Shown here: positions 17,156-25,036 of the stretch, piece by piece | Layout: each line of letters opens with the position of its first letter | Numbering within the stretch: the stretch's first letter is position 1 | NCBI GenBank assembly: GCA_903848795.1 | Contig: CAINHC010000031.1 | Span: forward strand, 1-43,686 | Origin: an uncultured bacterium | GTDB taxonomy: Bacteria > Patescibacteriota > Minisyncoccia > Phycocordibacterales > CAIZLB01 | Direction of reading: 5' to 3' | Length of the DNA: 43,686 nucleotides | Made by a program: the position numbers and the translations under genes | The notes under the pieces: model-generated | The model's input: only the letters and a program-made list of their open reading frames with translations | Databases searched by the model: none | What the model was told of the DNA's origin: nothing

Positions 17156-17765
17156 TGAATGTATTTAATTCTTTTATGACTTCTTCATAATTTGGTAAAT
17201 TTTTGATATCCGTTACACCAAGGTATGATAATAATTCAAACGATGGTTTATAAATATTTGTTCGAGAATTTTTCGGATCAATTTCTTTATCAATTAATCC
17301 TCTAATCATTAAGTTTCTTAAAATATAAGATGAATTTACACCTCTTATATTATCAATTTCAGATCTCTTGATTGGACCTTTGTAAATTATTAGCGCCAGA
17401 GTTTCTGTGGTTGCTTTTCCTAAGTCTTTATTCAACTCTTCAATTTGTAGTTTTTCAATCAGACTACTCATGGAAGCGGACGTTCGGAGTGTGTAAGTAT
17501 TTTCAATTTCAACAAGACAAAGCCCTCTATCAGTAAGAGTACTCTTTAAATCATCAATAGCAAGGCCGATGGCGATAGAAATCTCTGGATTTATTTCAAC
17601 TAAAATAGACTTTGTTTGCTCATCTGTTTCCAAAAGCTTTTGCAATTCTTTTTGATTCAGTGGTTCGCCTTTCCAAAACAAAATTGCTTCAATTCTATTT
17701 GAAATTTCTTTTACCGATTTTTGAGTATCCATCGCTATGTCTTGTGTATTATTTACTTCTTGCAT
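17118..17765 (-). CDS. scpB: Segregation and condensation protein B
   Basis: The protein is 215 aa. It has the two winged-helix domains of ScpB, with IEAILFWKGEPLNQKELQ at about 27-44 and TLALIIYKGPIKRSEIDNIRG at about 141-161, the latter being the family signature. It forms the SMC-ScpAB condensin complex with ScpA. It follows scpA by 54 bp and overlaps dacA. Confidence 0.92.
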   Translation of the reverse strand: MQEVNNTQDIAMDTQKSVKEISNRIEAILFWKGEPLNQKELQKLLETDEQTKSILVEINPEISIAIGLAIDDLKSTLTDRGLCLVEIENTYTLRTSASMSSLIEKLQIEELNKDLGKATTETLALIIYKGPIKRSEIDNIRGVNSSYILRNLMIRGLIDKEIDPKNSRTNIYKPSFELLSYLGVTDIKNLPNYEEVIKELNTFNEDFSTTNSKTE

Positions 17766-17819
17766 GTTTTTTGATTTATTTTTTTGATCTTAATCTATCT
17801 GATCATTTTTTGACGTAAA

Positions 17820-18566
17820 CTACATATACCTCGGTGTTCCGACTGACTCCGTTTCCATTTCAATATCTTCGAAAAGATTTTCTTGCTTTGCGTTTATAAT
17901 ACCTTGTTTTACGAGTTCAAGCATTGCCAGGAAACTTACAATCACATCAACCCTTTGCCCCCTATCCATTTTGCCTTTATTACCACTGAATTCCCTGAAT
18001 GTCATTCGAACTGCTGATTGAATTCTAACTGTCAGCTTGTCTATCATCTCTTCAATGCTTATTACTTTTTTAACCGTAACCTTTGGTGCCTCCGCTTGCT
18101 TCTTCGGAAGTGAAACTAGAAGCCTGAGAATTGCGTTACCTATTTCGCCTTGCTCAACCTCCTTGCTTGGCACAAATACCTTAATCTCTTGCCTCAACTC
18201 TCCCCTTTCATATAAAATATTTTTACCAAATATTTTAGCGAGCGTCGCCGATGCATTTCTGATAATCTCCAATTGCTTCAATCTCTTTTCCAAATCTTCA
18301 ATGTCCCCATGTTCCTCTTCGGTGAGGCTAATTGTTGGTAAAAGAGATTTTGCTTTGATTAAAATCAAAGTCGAAGCAATGGTGATAAAGTCGGCTCTAT
18401 TGTGCAATGAATAATCACCCAAGTTATTAACATGGGTAATATAATCATCCGTGACTTGTGCCAGAGAGACGTCATTAACAAAAAGTTTACGTTTTTCAAC
18501 CAACGACAAAAGTAAATCCAATGGACCTTCAAAAGCCGATGTCTTTATTGTAAAAACTTCTGTCAT
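17820..18566 (-). CDS. scpA: Segregation and condensation protein A (kleisin)
   Basis: The protein is 248 aa. The signature FEGPLDLLLSLVEKRKLFV lies at about residues 12-30, with DYITHVNNLGDY and the helical SMC-neck-binding region after it. The C-terminal winged helix (VIVSFLAMLELVKQG) contacts the SMC head. It sits 33 bp after aspS and directly before scpB. Confidence 0.93.
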   Translation of the reverse strand: MTEVFTIKTSAFEGPLDLLLSLVEKRKLFVNDVSLAQVTDDYITHVNNLGDYSLHNRADFITIASTLILIKAKSLLPTISLTEEEHGDIEDLEKRLKQLEIIRNASATLAKIFGKNILYERGELRQEIKVFVPSKEVEQGEIGNAILRLLVSLPKKQAEAPKVTVKKVISIEEMIDKLTVRIQSAVRMTFREFSGNKGKMDRGQRVDVIVSFLAMLELVKQGIINAKQENLFEDIEMETESVGTPRYM

Positions 18567-18599
18567 CGTTATAACTATAATAACACAAAAATCTTTAGA

Positions 18600-20024
18600 T
18601 TATTGTTTAATAATTAGATTCAACTCTCTAAGTTGCTCATTTGAGACTCCAGATGGCGCTTGCATCATTGGATCTCTTCCCTCTCCCGTCTTTGGGAATG
18701 CCATAACTTCTCTAATGTTTGGCTCATTTTCAAGTAACATCAAAAGCCTATCTAGTCCCCAAGCAATACCACCATGTGGAGGAGTTCCAGATTTCAATGC
18801 TTTAATCATGTGATAAAAGTCATTTTCAACTTTCTCTTTTTCATATCCAAGAATTTCAAACACCTTAAACAATGCTTCGGCTTGGTGATTTCTAATACTT
18901 CCACCACCAATTTCTGAGCCGTTAAGGACGATGTCATATTGCGCTGCAATAATTTTCTCCAATCCATCATCGCTTCGCTTTGCATTCATCAATGTCTCCA
19001 TAAACTCTTGCTTTGGAGCTGAGAATGGATTGTGTGTGAATGTCCATCCACCCTTTGTGTCACGCTCGAAAAACGGGAAATCAACAACCCAACAGAAAGC
19101 CAAAAGATTTGGATCTTCTTTATCCTCTCTTATGTCTGGTCTATCAATTCCGTATTTTTCCATCGCCTCGTGATATGGAATTCTTGGGAATGGAATTTGT
19201 TGGATTCTCTTTTCAGGATAAAGTTTTGTAACGATGTCGATAAGAATTTTCTCATTAAGTGACATTATGTCTTCTTCTGTAACAAAACTTGCCTCGACGT
19301 CCATTTGGGTAAACTCAGGTTGACGGTCTCCTCTTGAGTCTTCATCACGCATACATTTTGCGATTTGGAAATAGTTTTCAATTCCTCCAGCCATCAGGAG
19401 CTGCTTGTATTGTTGAGGCGATTGAGGAAGCGCATAGAACACACCCTTATCGAGTCTTGATGGCACCAAGAAGTCACGAGCTCCTTCTGGAGTTGATTTT
19501 GTAAGAAGCGGTGTTTCAACTTCTATATAACCTTCCGCATCGAAGATGTCTCTGATAAGTTTTGCCATCTTATGTCTGTGTCTAAGGTTCTTTTGTAGAC
19601 GATCTGTTCGTAAATCCAGATATCTGTATTTTAGTCTCGTATCCTCATTAACTTCACGAGTGTCTTTTCCTAATTCAAACTGCGGAGTCTCAGCTTCGTT
19701 TAGAACTTTTATTTCAAGAACTTCCAACTCAATATCACCGTTCTGCTTTTCAGCTTGAACGTTTTTCTCTGGTCTGTTATTTACCTTTCCTCTAACTTCA
19801 ACAACCCACTCGGGTCTAAGAGTTTCTCCAATTGCCTTTGCAGAATCAGCACCAGGAAGAATTACACCCTGTACTCTTCCAGTTTTGTCTCTGAAGTCTA
19901 GGAAAATTAGTTTTCCTTGGTCTCTCCTAACATCTACCCATGCACCAATAGTTACTTCTGTTCCAGCATGTTCTTTTAAGTCTTTAATATAAATTCTGTT
20001 TTTCATTTGATTTTGTGAAATCAT
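18600..20024 (-). CDS. aspS: Aspartyl-tRNA synthetase lacking the GAD insertion
   Basis: The protein is 474 aa, about 110 shorter than typical bacterial AspRS. The N-terminal OB-fold (about 10-110) includes GAWVDVRRDQGKLIFLDFRD. Motif 2 is FQIAKCMRDEDSRGDRQPEF (about 215-234). The bacterial-type YGIDRPDIRED is followed at once by AFCWVVDFPFFE, so the GAD domain normally between these blocks is missing. Motif 3 is GIAWGLDRLLMLL, with REVMAFPKTGEGRDPM. A second in-frame ATG lies 6 codons in. Expression is predicted to respond to uncharged tRNA-Asp through the T-box leader upstream. Confidence 0.95.
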   Translation of the reverse strand: MISQNQMKNRIYIKDLKEHAGTEVTIGAWVDVRRDQGKLIFLDFRDKTGRVQGVILPGADSAKAIGETLRPEWVVEVRGKVNNRPEKNVQAEKQNGDIELEVLEIKVLNEAETPQFELGKDTREVNEDTRLKYRYLDLRTDRLQKNLRHRHKMAKLIRDIFDAEGYIEVETPLLTKSTPEGARDFLVPSRLDKGVFYALPQSPQQYKQLLMAGGIENYFQIAKCMRDEDSRGDRQPEFTQMDVEASFVTEEDIMSLNEKILIDIVTKLYPEKRIQQIPFPRIPYHEAMEKYGIDRPDIREDKEDPNLLAFCWVVDFPFFERDTKGGWTFTHNPFSAPKQEFMETLMNAKRSDDGLEKIIAAQYDIVLNGSEIGGGSIRNHQAEALFKVFEILGYEKEKVENDFYHMIKALKSGTPPHGGIAWGLDRLLMLLENEPNIREVMAFPKTGEGRDPMMQAPSGVSNEQLRELNLIIKQ

Positions 20025-20325
20025 GTCACGCCTGTGTCCATGTGGCGCGACTCTGAGATTAATTTATAGTTTGAGGAACAAAATAGCCCCTACAAACTCA
20101 TTATGTTTAATAATAAATTTGCAGGGGCGATTTTGTCGCGGTGCCACCCTGTTTTTATCTCTTTTATGCTTGCGTAGCATGGAACGGAGGATTCTACTGG
20201 TCTGTTTACTTTCCACGCAGGCTTTTTGGCCTCAGTGCACACGCGCACACATGCGCAAATGCGGGTGGGGGTAATTTGCAGGTTTTCTTTCCTCGCCTCC
20301 TCGGTGTTAATCGATTCAACGGCTT
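20025..20325 (-). promoter_or_regulatory. T-box leader of aspS
   Basis: On the minus strand, the T-box core AGGGTGGCACCGCG occurs at 20137-20150. It is followed by a terminator hairpin with stem GCCCCTGCAAATT / GAGTTTGTAGGGGC (20086-20127) and TATTTTGTT. The variable base in TGGN is C, which pairs with the G73 discriminator expected for tRNA-Asp. Total leader length is about 300 nt, normal for a T-box. I could not assign Stem I or the specifier triplet by eye. Confidence 0.85.
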
Positions 20326-20331
20326 ATTTGA

Positions 20332-20359
20332 AGTATAGCAAAAGTTAGGTAATAATCAA
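20332..20359 (-). promoter_or_regulatory. aspS operon promoter
   Basis: TTGATT (20354-20359), 16 nt, TATACT (20332-20337). It places the start of transcription near 20325, at the head of the T-box leader. Confidence 0.6.
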
Positions 20360-20421
20360 CTCTCACTCTCTCTCCGCTACTCCGCTCCGCTTTTATTTTT
20401 GAGCGTTTAGAAATATGACTT

Positions 20422-20946
20422 TTACGATACAAGAGCTTGTTCAGCTAGGCATTCTTTTACAATAGTTCTAATGTCCGATGCTAGTTTGGTGAATAAATAG
20501 TCTTTTATTAAGTAAACATCAGATTTTAGCTCAGCGACGTCAGCTTTCAATACAGCCACGTCAGATTTTAACGTAGCAACGTCGGCTTTCAATACAGCCA
20601 CGTCAGATTTTAGCGTAGCAACATCGGATTTCAACACAGATACGTCAACCTCAACTCCACAAATTCTTTCCAATAGTTCATTCTTGACTTCAATTAAATC
20701 TCGATGTGAATCTTCTCTGACTTTTCTAATTTCTCCAGTTAATTTTTCATCAAGGAGTAGTATGTCCTTTCTTACATTGACAAACTCGAGGCTGAATTTA
20801 TGATCAAGCCTTTGAATATCATCTTTTATATCAGAATAAACCAAACCAAGTTCTTGGTGAGTCACAAAATTCACTCCTCCACTGCGAGTTTGACTCGATG
20901 GGTTGTTTGTTAATAATTTTTTAAATTCTTTTATCATAGTATTCAT
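20422..20946 (-). CDS. Heptad-repeat coiled-coil protein
   Basis: The protein is 174 aa. Residues about 100-142 are six tandem heptads of the type DVAxLKS/A, followed by DVYLIKDYLFTKL. At DNA level the heptads form 42-bp near-identical duplications between about 20527 and 20643. The N-terminal half is also helical and highly charged. There is no signal peptide or membrane segment. Such repeats resemble phage tail-fibre or trimeric-adhesin stalks and also cytoplasmic scaffold coiled coils; the function cannot be told. It is monocistronic. Confidence 0.75.
   Translation of the reverse strand: MNTMIKEFKKLLTNNPSSQTRSGGVNFVTHQELGLVYSDIKDDIQRLDHKFSLEFVNVRKDILLLDEKLTGEIRKVREDSHRDLIEVKNELLERICGVEVDVSVLKSDVATLKSDVAVLKADVATLKSDVAVLKADVAELKSDVYLIKDYLFTKLASDIRTIVKECLAEQALVS
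20530..20645 (-). repeat. Tandem 21/42-bp repeats inside the coiled-coil gene
   Basis: Repeated units such as GTAGCAACGTCGGCTTTCAA and CAGCCACGTCAGATTTTA encode the DVAxLKx heptads. The near-identity of the 42-bp units suggests recent expansion or copy-number variability. Confidence 0.65.
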
Positions 20947-21299
20947 TTTTTAATTTTTATTATTTTACTGCTAATAAAAATATTGTACAGGTCGGACATG
21001 ATATTTCGATAAAGAAATTCTAAAGATTGCCAGATATTTCAAAATTGTTTCCGCTACTTTTTTTGGAGTGCAAAAAAATCAATTCAAATAAGATTAATTT
21101 GGAAATCATGGAAAAGATAGAAATAAATTAAGGCACAAAAATTTAATTTTGTATCAAAATTACAACACAAAAAACCAACTTCGCATGATGTAGTCGCCAC
21201 TACGATTCTGGTCAATCGTCCAAACGATGATTCTGGAGACGATTCAGCAGAATCGCCACTGGGCTCACCTACTGGGCGATCGAGGATCGTCAGACCCCA
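20947..21299. other. 353-bp intergenic region with a structured GC-richer block
   Basis: 20947-21180 is A/T-rich with nothing recognisable. 21180-21299, just after the trpS stop on the minus strand, is GC-richer. It contains repeated CCAGAATCRT / CGATTCTG words and short hairpins (GTAGT-GGCG-ACTAC, GATTC-TGCT-GAATC), ending in GGTTTTTTG. It may be a terminator region or the 3' structure of the trpS message. Confidence 0.4.
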
Positions 21300-22253
21300 T
21301 TATAGTCCCACCGCTTCTCTAACTTTACCCATCATTTCATCCACCTCTACTTTTAGCTTTTTAGCGTTGTTTTTAAGCATTTGGTGGACCAATTCAGGAT
21401 CTTTAGCAATCTCCTCTCTACGGGCTCTAAGTGGCGAAATAAAGGCAATTATATCCTTAATCAAGGCCTCTTTTAGGGCTTTATATTTACCTTCATGCTC
21501 TTTATATAGCTTAGCCAAATATTCCTCATCTCTGAAAAGCTTGTGAATATTGTAAACATTAACAGGAACTCCGCCGTTTGAGTCTGTCACAATTGACATC
21601 ACCAGCTTTTTTATTTCCTCGTCAGTTGAAAAAAGCGGGATGTGATTATTATTGCTTTTGCTCATTTTTTGTCCATCAATTCCCGGAACAGTCTCCACAC
21701 TTGGGAGTATATATGGTTCTGGTAATTTAAAAATATCAGTATTAAAAATTCTATTGAACTTTTCCGCTGTGTCTCTTGCGATTTCAATATGTTGTTTCTG
21801 ATCCTTACCTACTGGAACAATATCAGCATCATGAATCAAAATATCAGCCGCCATCAAAATTGGATAATCAAAAATTCCAACATTAATCTCTTTACTCTTT
21901 GCTTCAGCATCCTTGAATGCATGCGCGCGCATCAAATATGGAACAGTAGTAATACAATTAAAAATCCAAGCAAGTTCTGTCACTTCAGGTAAGTCAGATT
22001 GTTTATAGATTGTGACTTTTTCAGGGTCTAGACCAATTGCTAGATAGTCAATCGCTAGATCAAGTGTATTTTGTGACAATTCCTCTTTGTTTTGAACAGT
22101 TGTAAGCGAGTGTAGGTCTGCTATGAAAATCCTTGAATCATAATCATTTTGCAAATCAACATACTGCTTCATTGCTCCAAAATAGTTGGCAATATGAGGA
22201 CGCCCTGTGGATTTTATACCAGAAAGCAACACTTTTTTAGATTTTTCAGTCAT
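21300..22253 (-). CDS. trpS: Tryptophanyl-tRNA synthetase
   Basis: The protein is 317 aa, class I. The HIGH-equivalent is GRPHIANYFGAM (about 17-28), with GKDQKQHIE as a mid-protein motif (about 148-156). The KMSKS loop is IDGQKMSKSNNN (about 191-202). The length is slightly short for the family but complete. The start ATG sits 6 nt after a TAAACT -10. Confidence 0.95.
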   Translation of the reverse strand: MTEKSKKVLLSGIKSTGRPHIANYFGAMKQYVDLQNDYDSRIFIADLHSLTTVQNKEELSQNTLDLAIDYLAIGLDPEKVTIYKQSDLPEVTELAWIFNCITTVPYLMRAHAFKDAEAKSKEINVGIFDYPILMAADILIHDADIVPVGKDQKQHIEIARDTAEKFNRIFNTDIFKLPEPYILPSVETVPGIDGQKMSKSNNNHIPLFSTDEEIKKLVMSIVTDSNGGVPVNVYNIHKLFRDEEYLAKLYKEHEGKYKALKEALIKDIIAFISPLRARREEIAKDPELVHQMLKNNAKKLKVEVDEMMGKVREAVGL

Positions 22254-22288
22254 GGAAGTAGTTTAGCAGAAAATAATCGAAACATCAA
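22254..22288 (-). promoter_or_regulatory. Leaderless-type promoter of trpS
   Basis: TTGATG (22283-22288), 17 nt, TAAACT (22260-22265), 6 nt (ACTTCC), ATG. The -35 overlaps the T-run of the preceding terminator. Confidence 0.65.
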
Positions 22289-22324
22289 AAAAACTAACCT
22301 TCTGGTTTACTAGGCCAGAAGGTT
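22285..22324 (-). terminator. Terminator after the 140-aa gene
   Basis: A perfect 10-bp stem AACCTTCTGG / CCAGAAGGTT (22296-22305, 22315-22324) is followed on the minus strand by AGTTTTTTTG. Confidence 0.85.
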
Positions 22325-22393
22325 ACGATGTTGTTTTTGCGACACGAAGTATAAATTTTTTCAGTAAGTAATCTATTCATTGAGCTGAAAATT

Positions 22394-22816
22394 CTATTCC
22401 AATATATCTCTAAAATCAGATATTGTATTATTTAGATCTTCAAGACAACCTTCAAGCCCAGGTCTTGGCGTGTAAAGTATAGAATAAACATTGCCAATCG
22501 ATCCATATAAGGAATCTGATAATTCTTCGTATTTTATAACATTAATCATATCAAGCATTTGGGCAATTAATCCGGTTGATTCTAAAGTAATATCAGGTCC
22601 TGTTTTGGATAAAATATTACGATGGGTTTTGAATAGCATCTCTTCATCTAGAACAAAAGGAAAAAGTGCTGTATGCTTAGAAATTGAATCTGATTTAACA
22701 ATATTTTCTATAGAATCACATAAAAGTAGTAATGCCATTTTTATTTTAGACTCATCACAAGAATATTTGGCATCTTCTAATTTCGTTAAAATATTTCTAT
22801 AGACTTTTTTATTCAT
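22394..22816 (-). CDS. Unrecognised 140-aa helical protein
   Basis: The sequence is acidic and probably all-helical, with no signal peptide or membrane segment. Distinct stretches are KIKMALLLLCDSIENIV (about 24-40) and DLNNTISDFRDILE at the C-terminus. It has its own terminator. A TATAAT lies at 22829-22834, 12 nt before ATG. No homology is recognised. Confidence 0.6.
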   Translation of the reverse strand: MNKKVYRNILTKLEDAKYSCDESKIKMALLLLCDSIENIVKSDSISKHTALFPFVLDEEMLFKTHRNILSKTGPDITLESTGLIAQMLDMINVIKYEELSDSLYGSIGNVYSILYTPRPGLEGCLEDLNNTISDFRDILE

Positions 22817-22849
22817 AATTACGCATTTATTATACTACATACAAGGAAC

Positions 22850-23374
22850 TCATTTGCAAATCCCAAAATGCAACACATTTATTCTTTTTCCATCCTTAAC
22901 TCGAGCATTTTTAAAAACTCCATCCTGTTCAAAACCTGTCTTTTCAAAAACTTTATTCATTGGCAGATTCCCTTCTTCAACCTCAGCATTAATTCTTTCT
23001 ATCCCTAATATATTGAAAGCATATCCCTTCATTGTATTGACCACTTCCGTTGCAACACCCATTCCCCAATATTCTTTATCCCCTATTATTATACCTAAAT
23101 CCGCTATTTTGTGATGTGAGTTTATTTCAAATAAAGAAACTGTTCCAATGGTTACTCCGTCTTTTGTTTCTATTGACCAATAGTATCCACCTTCATCATT
23201 CTCACACTCCTCAATATATTCATATTGAGCGGATATATCTTCCTCTTCATTTTTAGGCTCTGGCATATATGATTGAATTTCAGGATCTATGTCCCATGTT
23301 TGCCACAGCAAAGCGTCCTCTTTCTTAAAAGGGCGGATGATATAATTTAACGATGTTGTTTGTGGTGATTTCAT
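22850..23374 (-). CDS. GNAT acetyltransferase, RimJ/RimL type
   Basis: The protein is 174 aa. The N-terminal strand YIIRPFKKEDALLW starts the fold. The acetyl-CoA region is LGIIIGDKEYWGMGVATEVV (about 93-112), and GIERINAEVEEGNLPMNKVFEKTGF (about 125-149) is the characteristic C-terminal motif B. It transfers an acetyl group to an amine; the substrate (ribosomal protein N-terminus, amino acid or drug) cannot be told. It lies downstream of the histidine kinase on the same strand. Confidence 0.85.
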   Translation of the reverse strand: MKSPQTTSLNYIIRPFKKEDALLWQTWDIDPEIQSYMPEPKNEEEDISAQYEYIEECENDEGGYYWSIETKDGVTIGTVSLFEINSHHKIADLGIIIGDKEYWGMGVATEVVNTMKGYAFNILGIERINAEVEEGNLPMNKVFEKTGFEQDGVFKNARVKDGKRINVLHFGICK

Positions 23375-23449
23375 TGACTTTTATTATAGAAGAAACACCC
23401 CGTCAAGTCCACGTACGTACAATTAAGTCTGCTACCCCCTAATGGCAAA

Positions 23450-25036
23450 CTAATTTGACCCCTCCAACTCAATAAAGAAGCTTGCCCCCTTATTCTCCCC
23501 CGCAGATTCAGCCCAAATTCTACCGTGATGTGCTTCAACCATTTTCTTTGCAATATATAGCCCAAGTCCAGTTCCAAGGATGTTAGTCTTAGAAGCATCA
23601 GGTGCGCGTGAGAACTTTTCAAATAGATTAGGTAATACCTCCTTCTTGATTCCAACACCCGTATCAGAGATTGTAATTAAAATTTTATTATTTTCTTTTC
23701 TAGTCAGCCAAATATGAATGCTTCCTTGAGGAGTATACTTTATAGAGTTATCAATCAAGTTTCCAATAACTTGCTTTAGCTTTCCCCTATCGCCATCAAC
23801 AGCATAATTAAGATTTTTGTCGATATCATAACTCATCGTCAAATGTGCCTTCTCGATTGTTGGCTTTAATTCTGTTATAACAGTCTCAATCTCTTCTGCA
23901 ATGTCAAAATGCTCAAAATTGTATTGCATTCTTCCTTGCTCAATTCTTGAAACATCCAAGAAATCACCAACAAGTACCACTAGGTCAGTTGTTGATTTCA
24001 AAATCTTGCTAATTGTATCCTTGATTGGATCTGTTGTTGGACCAAAGTCACCCTCTAGAACCATTGATGCGTAACCTTTGATTGCAGTAAGCGGACCGCG
24101 GAGCTGGTGAGATGCAAGGGAAATAAATTCCGTCTTTTGTTGGTCTAGAACCTTTAAGCGGACGTTAGCGTCTTCGAGCTCAGTTGCTAGTTTTTCAATT
24201 TTCTCACGTGCCTTAATTTCCTTTCCAACACTTTGCAAGAGAAACATACCGAAAATGATAAATGATAGAAAAATTATTATATTTATAATTACATCACTTA
24301 AGTTATCTGACCTAATTATATTAAACAAAAATATAATAAGTAGCGCCACGGAGAATATTTGAGCAGAAACTACTTTTGCAGAAACTAATTTGTATCTAAT
24401 AACTCCATATACCATGTAGACGATAAATAATATTACTAGATAATTACCGAATGGGTACACATTAAACAATTGGGGAAAGAAATTTGTAAAACCTCCCACA
24501 AAACCAAAAATACAACTGATCAGAGTGTTTCTAATTTGACCTCGAAGTATTTGATTATCAATATTTTTAAAATATGACCGGATAAGATTAAAGCTTGCTG
24601 TTGAAACTATAACAAAGAACATTACTGGAAATACAAAATATAATGGACCAGGATTAATCCAATAAAATCCGTATCTAACTATCATTCCTGACTTAAAATA
24701 TGGAGTAACACTTAAGACACCGGTCAAAAAAGAGAGAATATAAAATACAAATCTAGTTTTGTTGTTTTTTAGTCCCAGCAATTCTGATGTGAAAATGAAA
24801 TACAGAGTTGGTAAAATTATAGCAGAAATATCCAAAACGAATTGCCAAAAATATGCGTTGCCAACATCTATTGCTTTTGTAACCTCATACAGACTAAAAG
24901 ACCATACAGCGAAGATTATAGAAGTGTAAAGCCAATATTTTGCCACCTTACTTTTCTCATCACTTCTATAAACAATAAGACCGAAACTTAAACTACTTAT
25001 TGATAATATTAAGCTTGATATGCTGAAAAAGTTCAT
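23450..25036 (-). CDS. Sensor histidine kinase with 7TM N-terminus
   Basis: The protein is 528 aa. About seven to eight membrane helices occupy residues 1-255 and resemble the HisK_N 7TM sensor module. A short coiled linker follows, then HisKA with the H-box FISLASHQLRGPLTAIKG (His about 310). The HATPase domain has N-box IGNLIDNSIKYTP, G1 SDTGVGI, F-box LFEKFSRAP and G2 GTGLGLYIAKKMVEAHHG. No response regulator gene is adjacent. Its start overlaps the end of the plsC-HAD gene by 44 bp, indicating co-transcription and perhaps a link to membrane lipid state. Confidence 0.92.
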   Translation of the reverse strand: MNFFSISSLILSISSLSFGLIVYRSDEKSKVAKYWLYTSIIFAVWSFSLYEVTKAIDVGNAYFWQFVLDISAIILPTLYFIFTSELLGLKNNKTRFVFYILSFLTGVLSVTPYFKSGMIVRYGFYWINPGPLYFVFPVMFFVIVSTASFNLIRSYFKNIDNQILRGQIRNTLISCIFGFVGGFTNFFPQLFNVYPFGNYLVILFIVYMVYGVIRYKLVSAKVVSAQIFSVALLIIFLFNIIRSDNLSDVIINIIIFLSFIIFGMFLLQSVGKEIKAREKIEKLATELEDANVRLKVLDQQKTEFISLASHQLRGPLTAIKGYASMVLEGDFGPTTDPIKDTISKILKSTTDLVVLVGDFLDVSRIEQGRMQYNFEHFDIAEEIETVITELKPTIEKAHLTMSYDIDKNLNYAVDGDRGKLKQVIGNLIDNSIKYTPQGSIHIWLTRKENNKILITISDTGVGIKKEVLPNLFEKFSRAPDASKTNILGTGLGLYIAKKMVEAHHGRIWAESAGENKGASFFIELEGSN

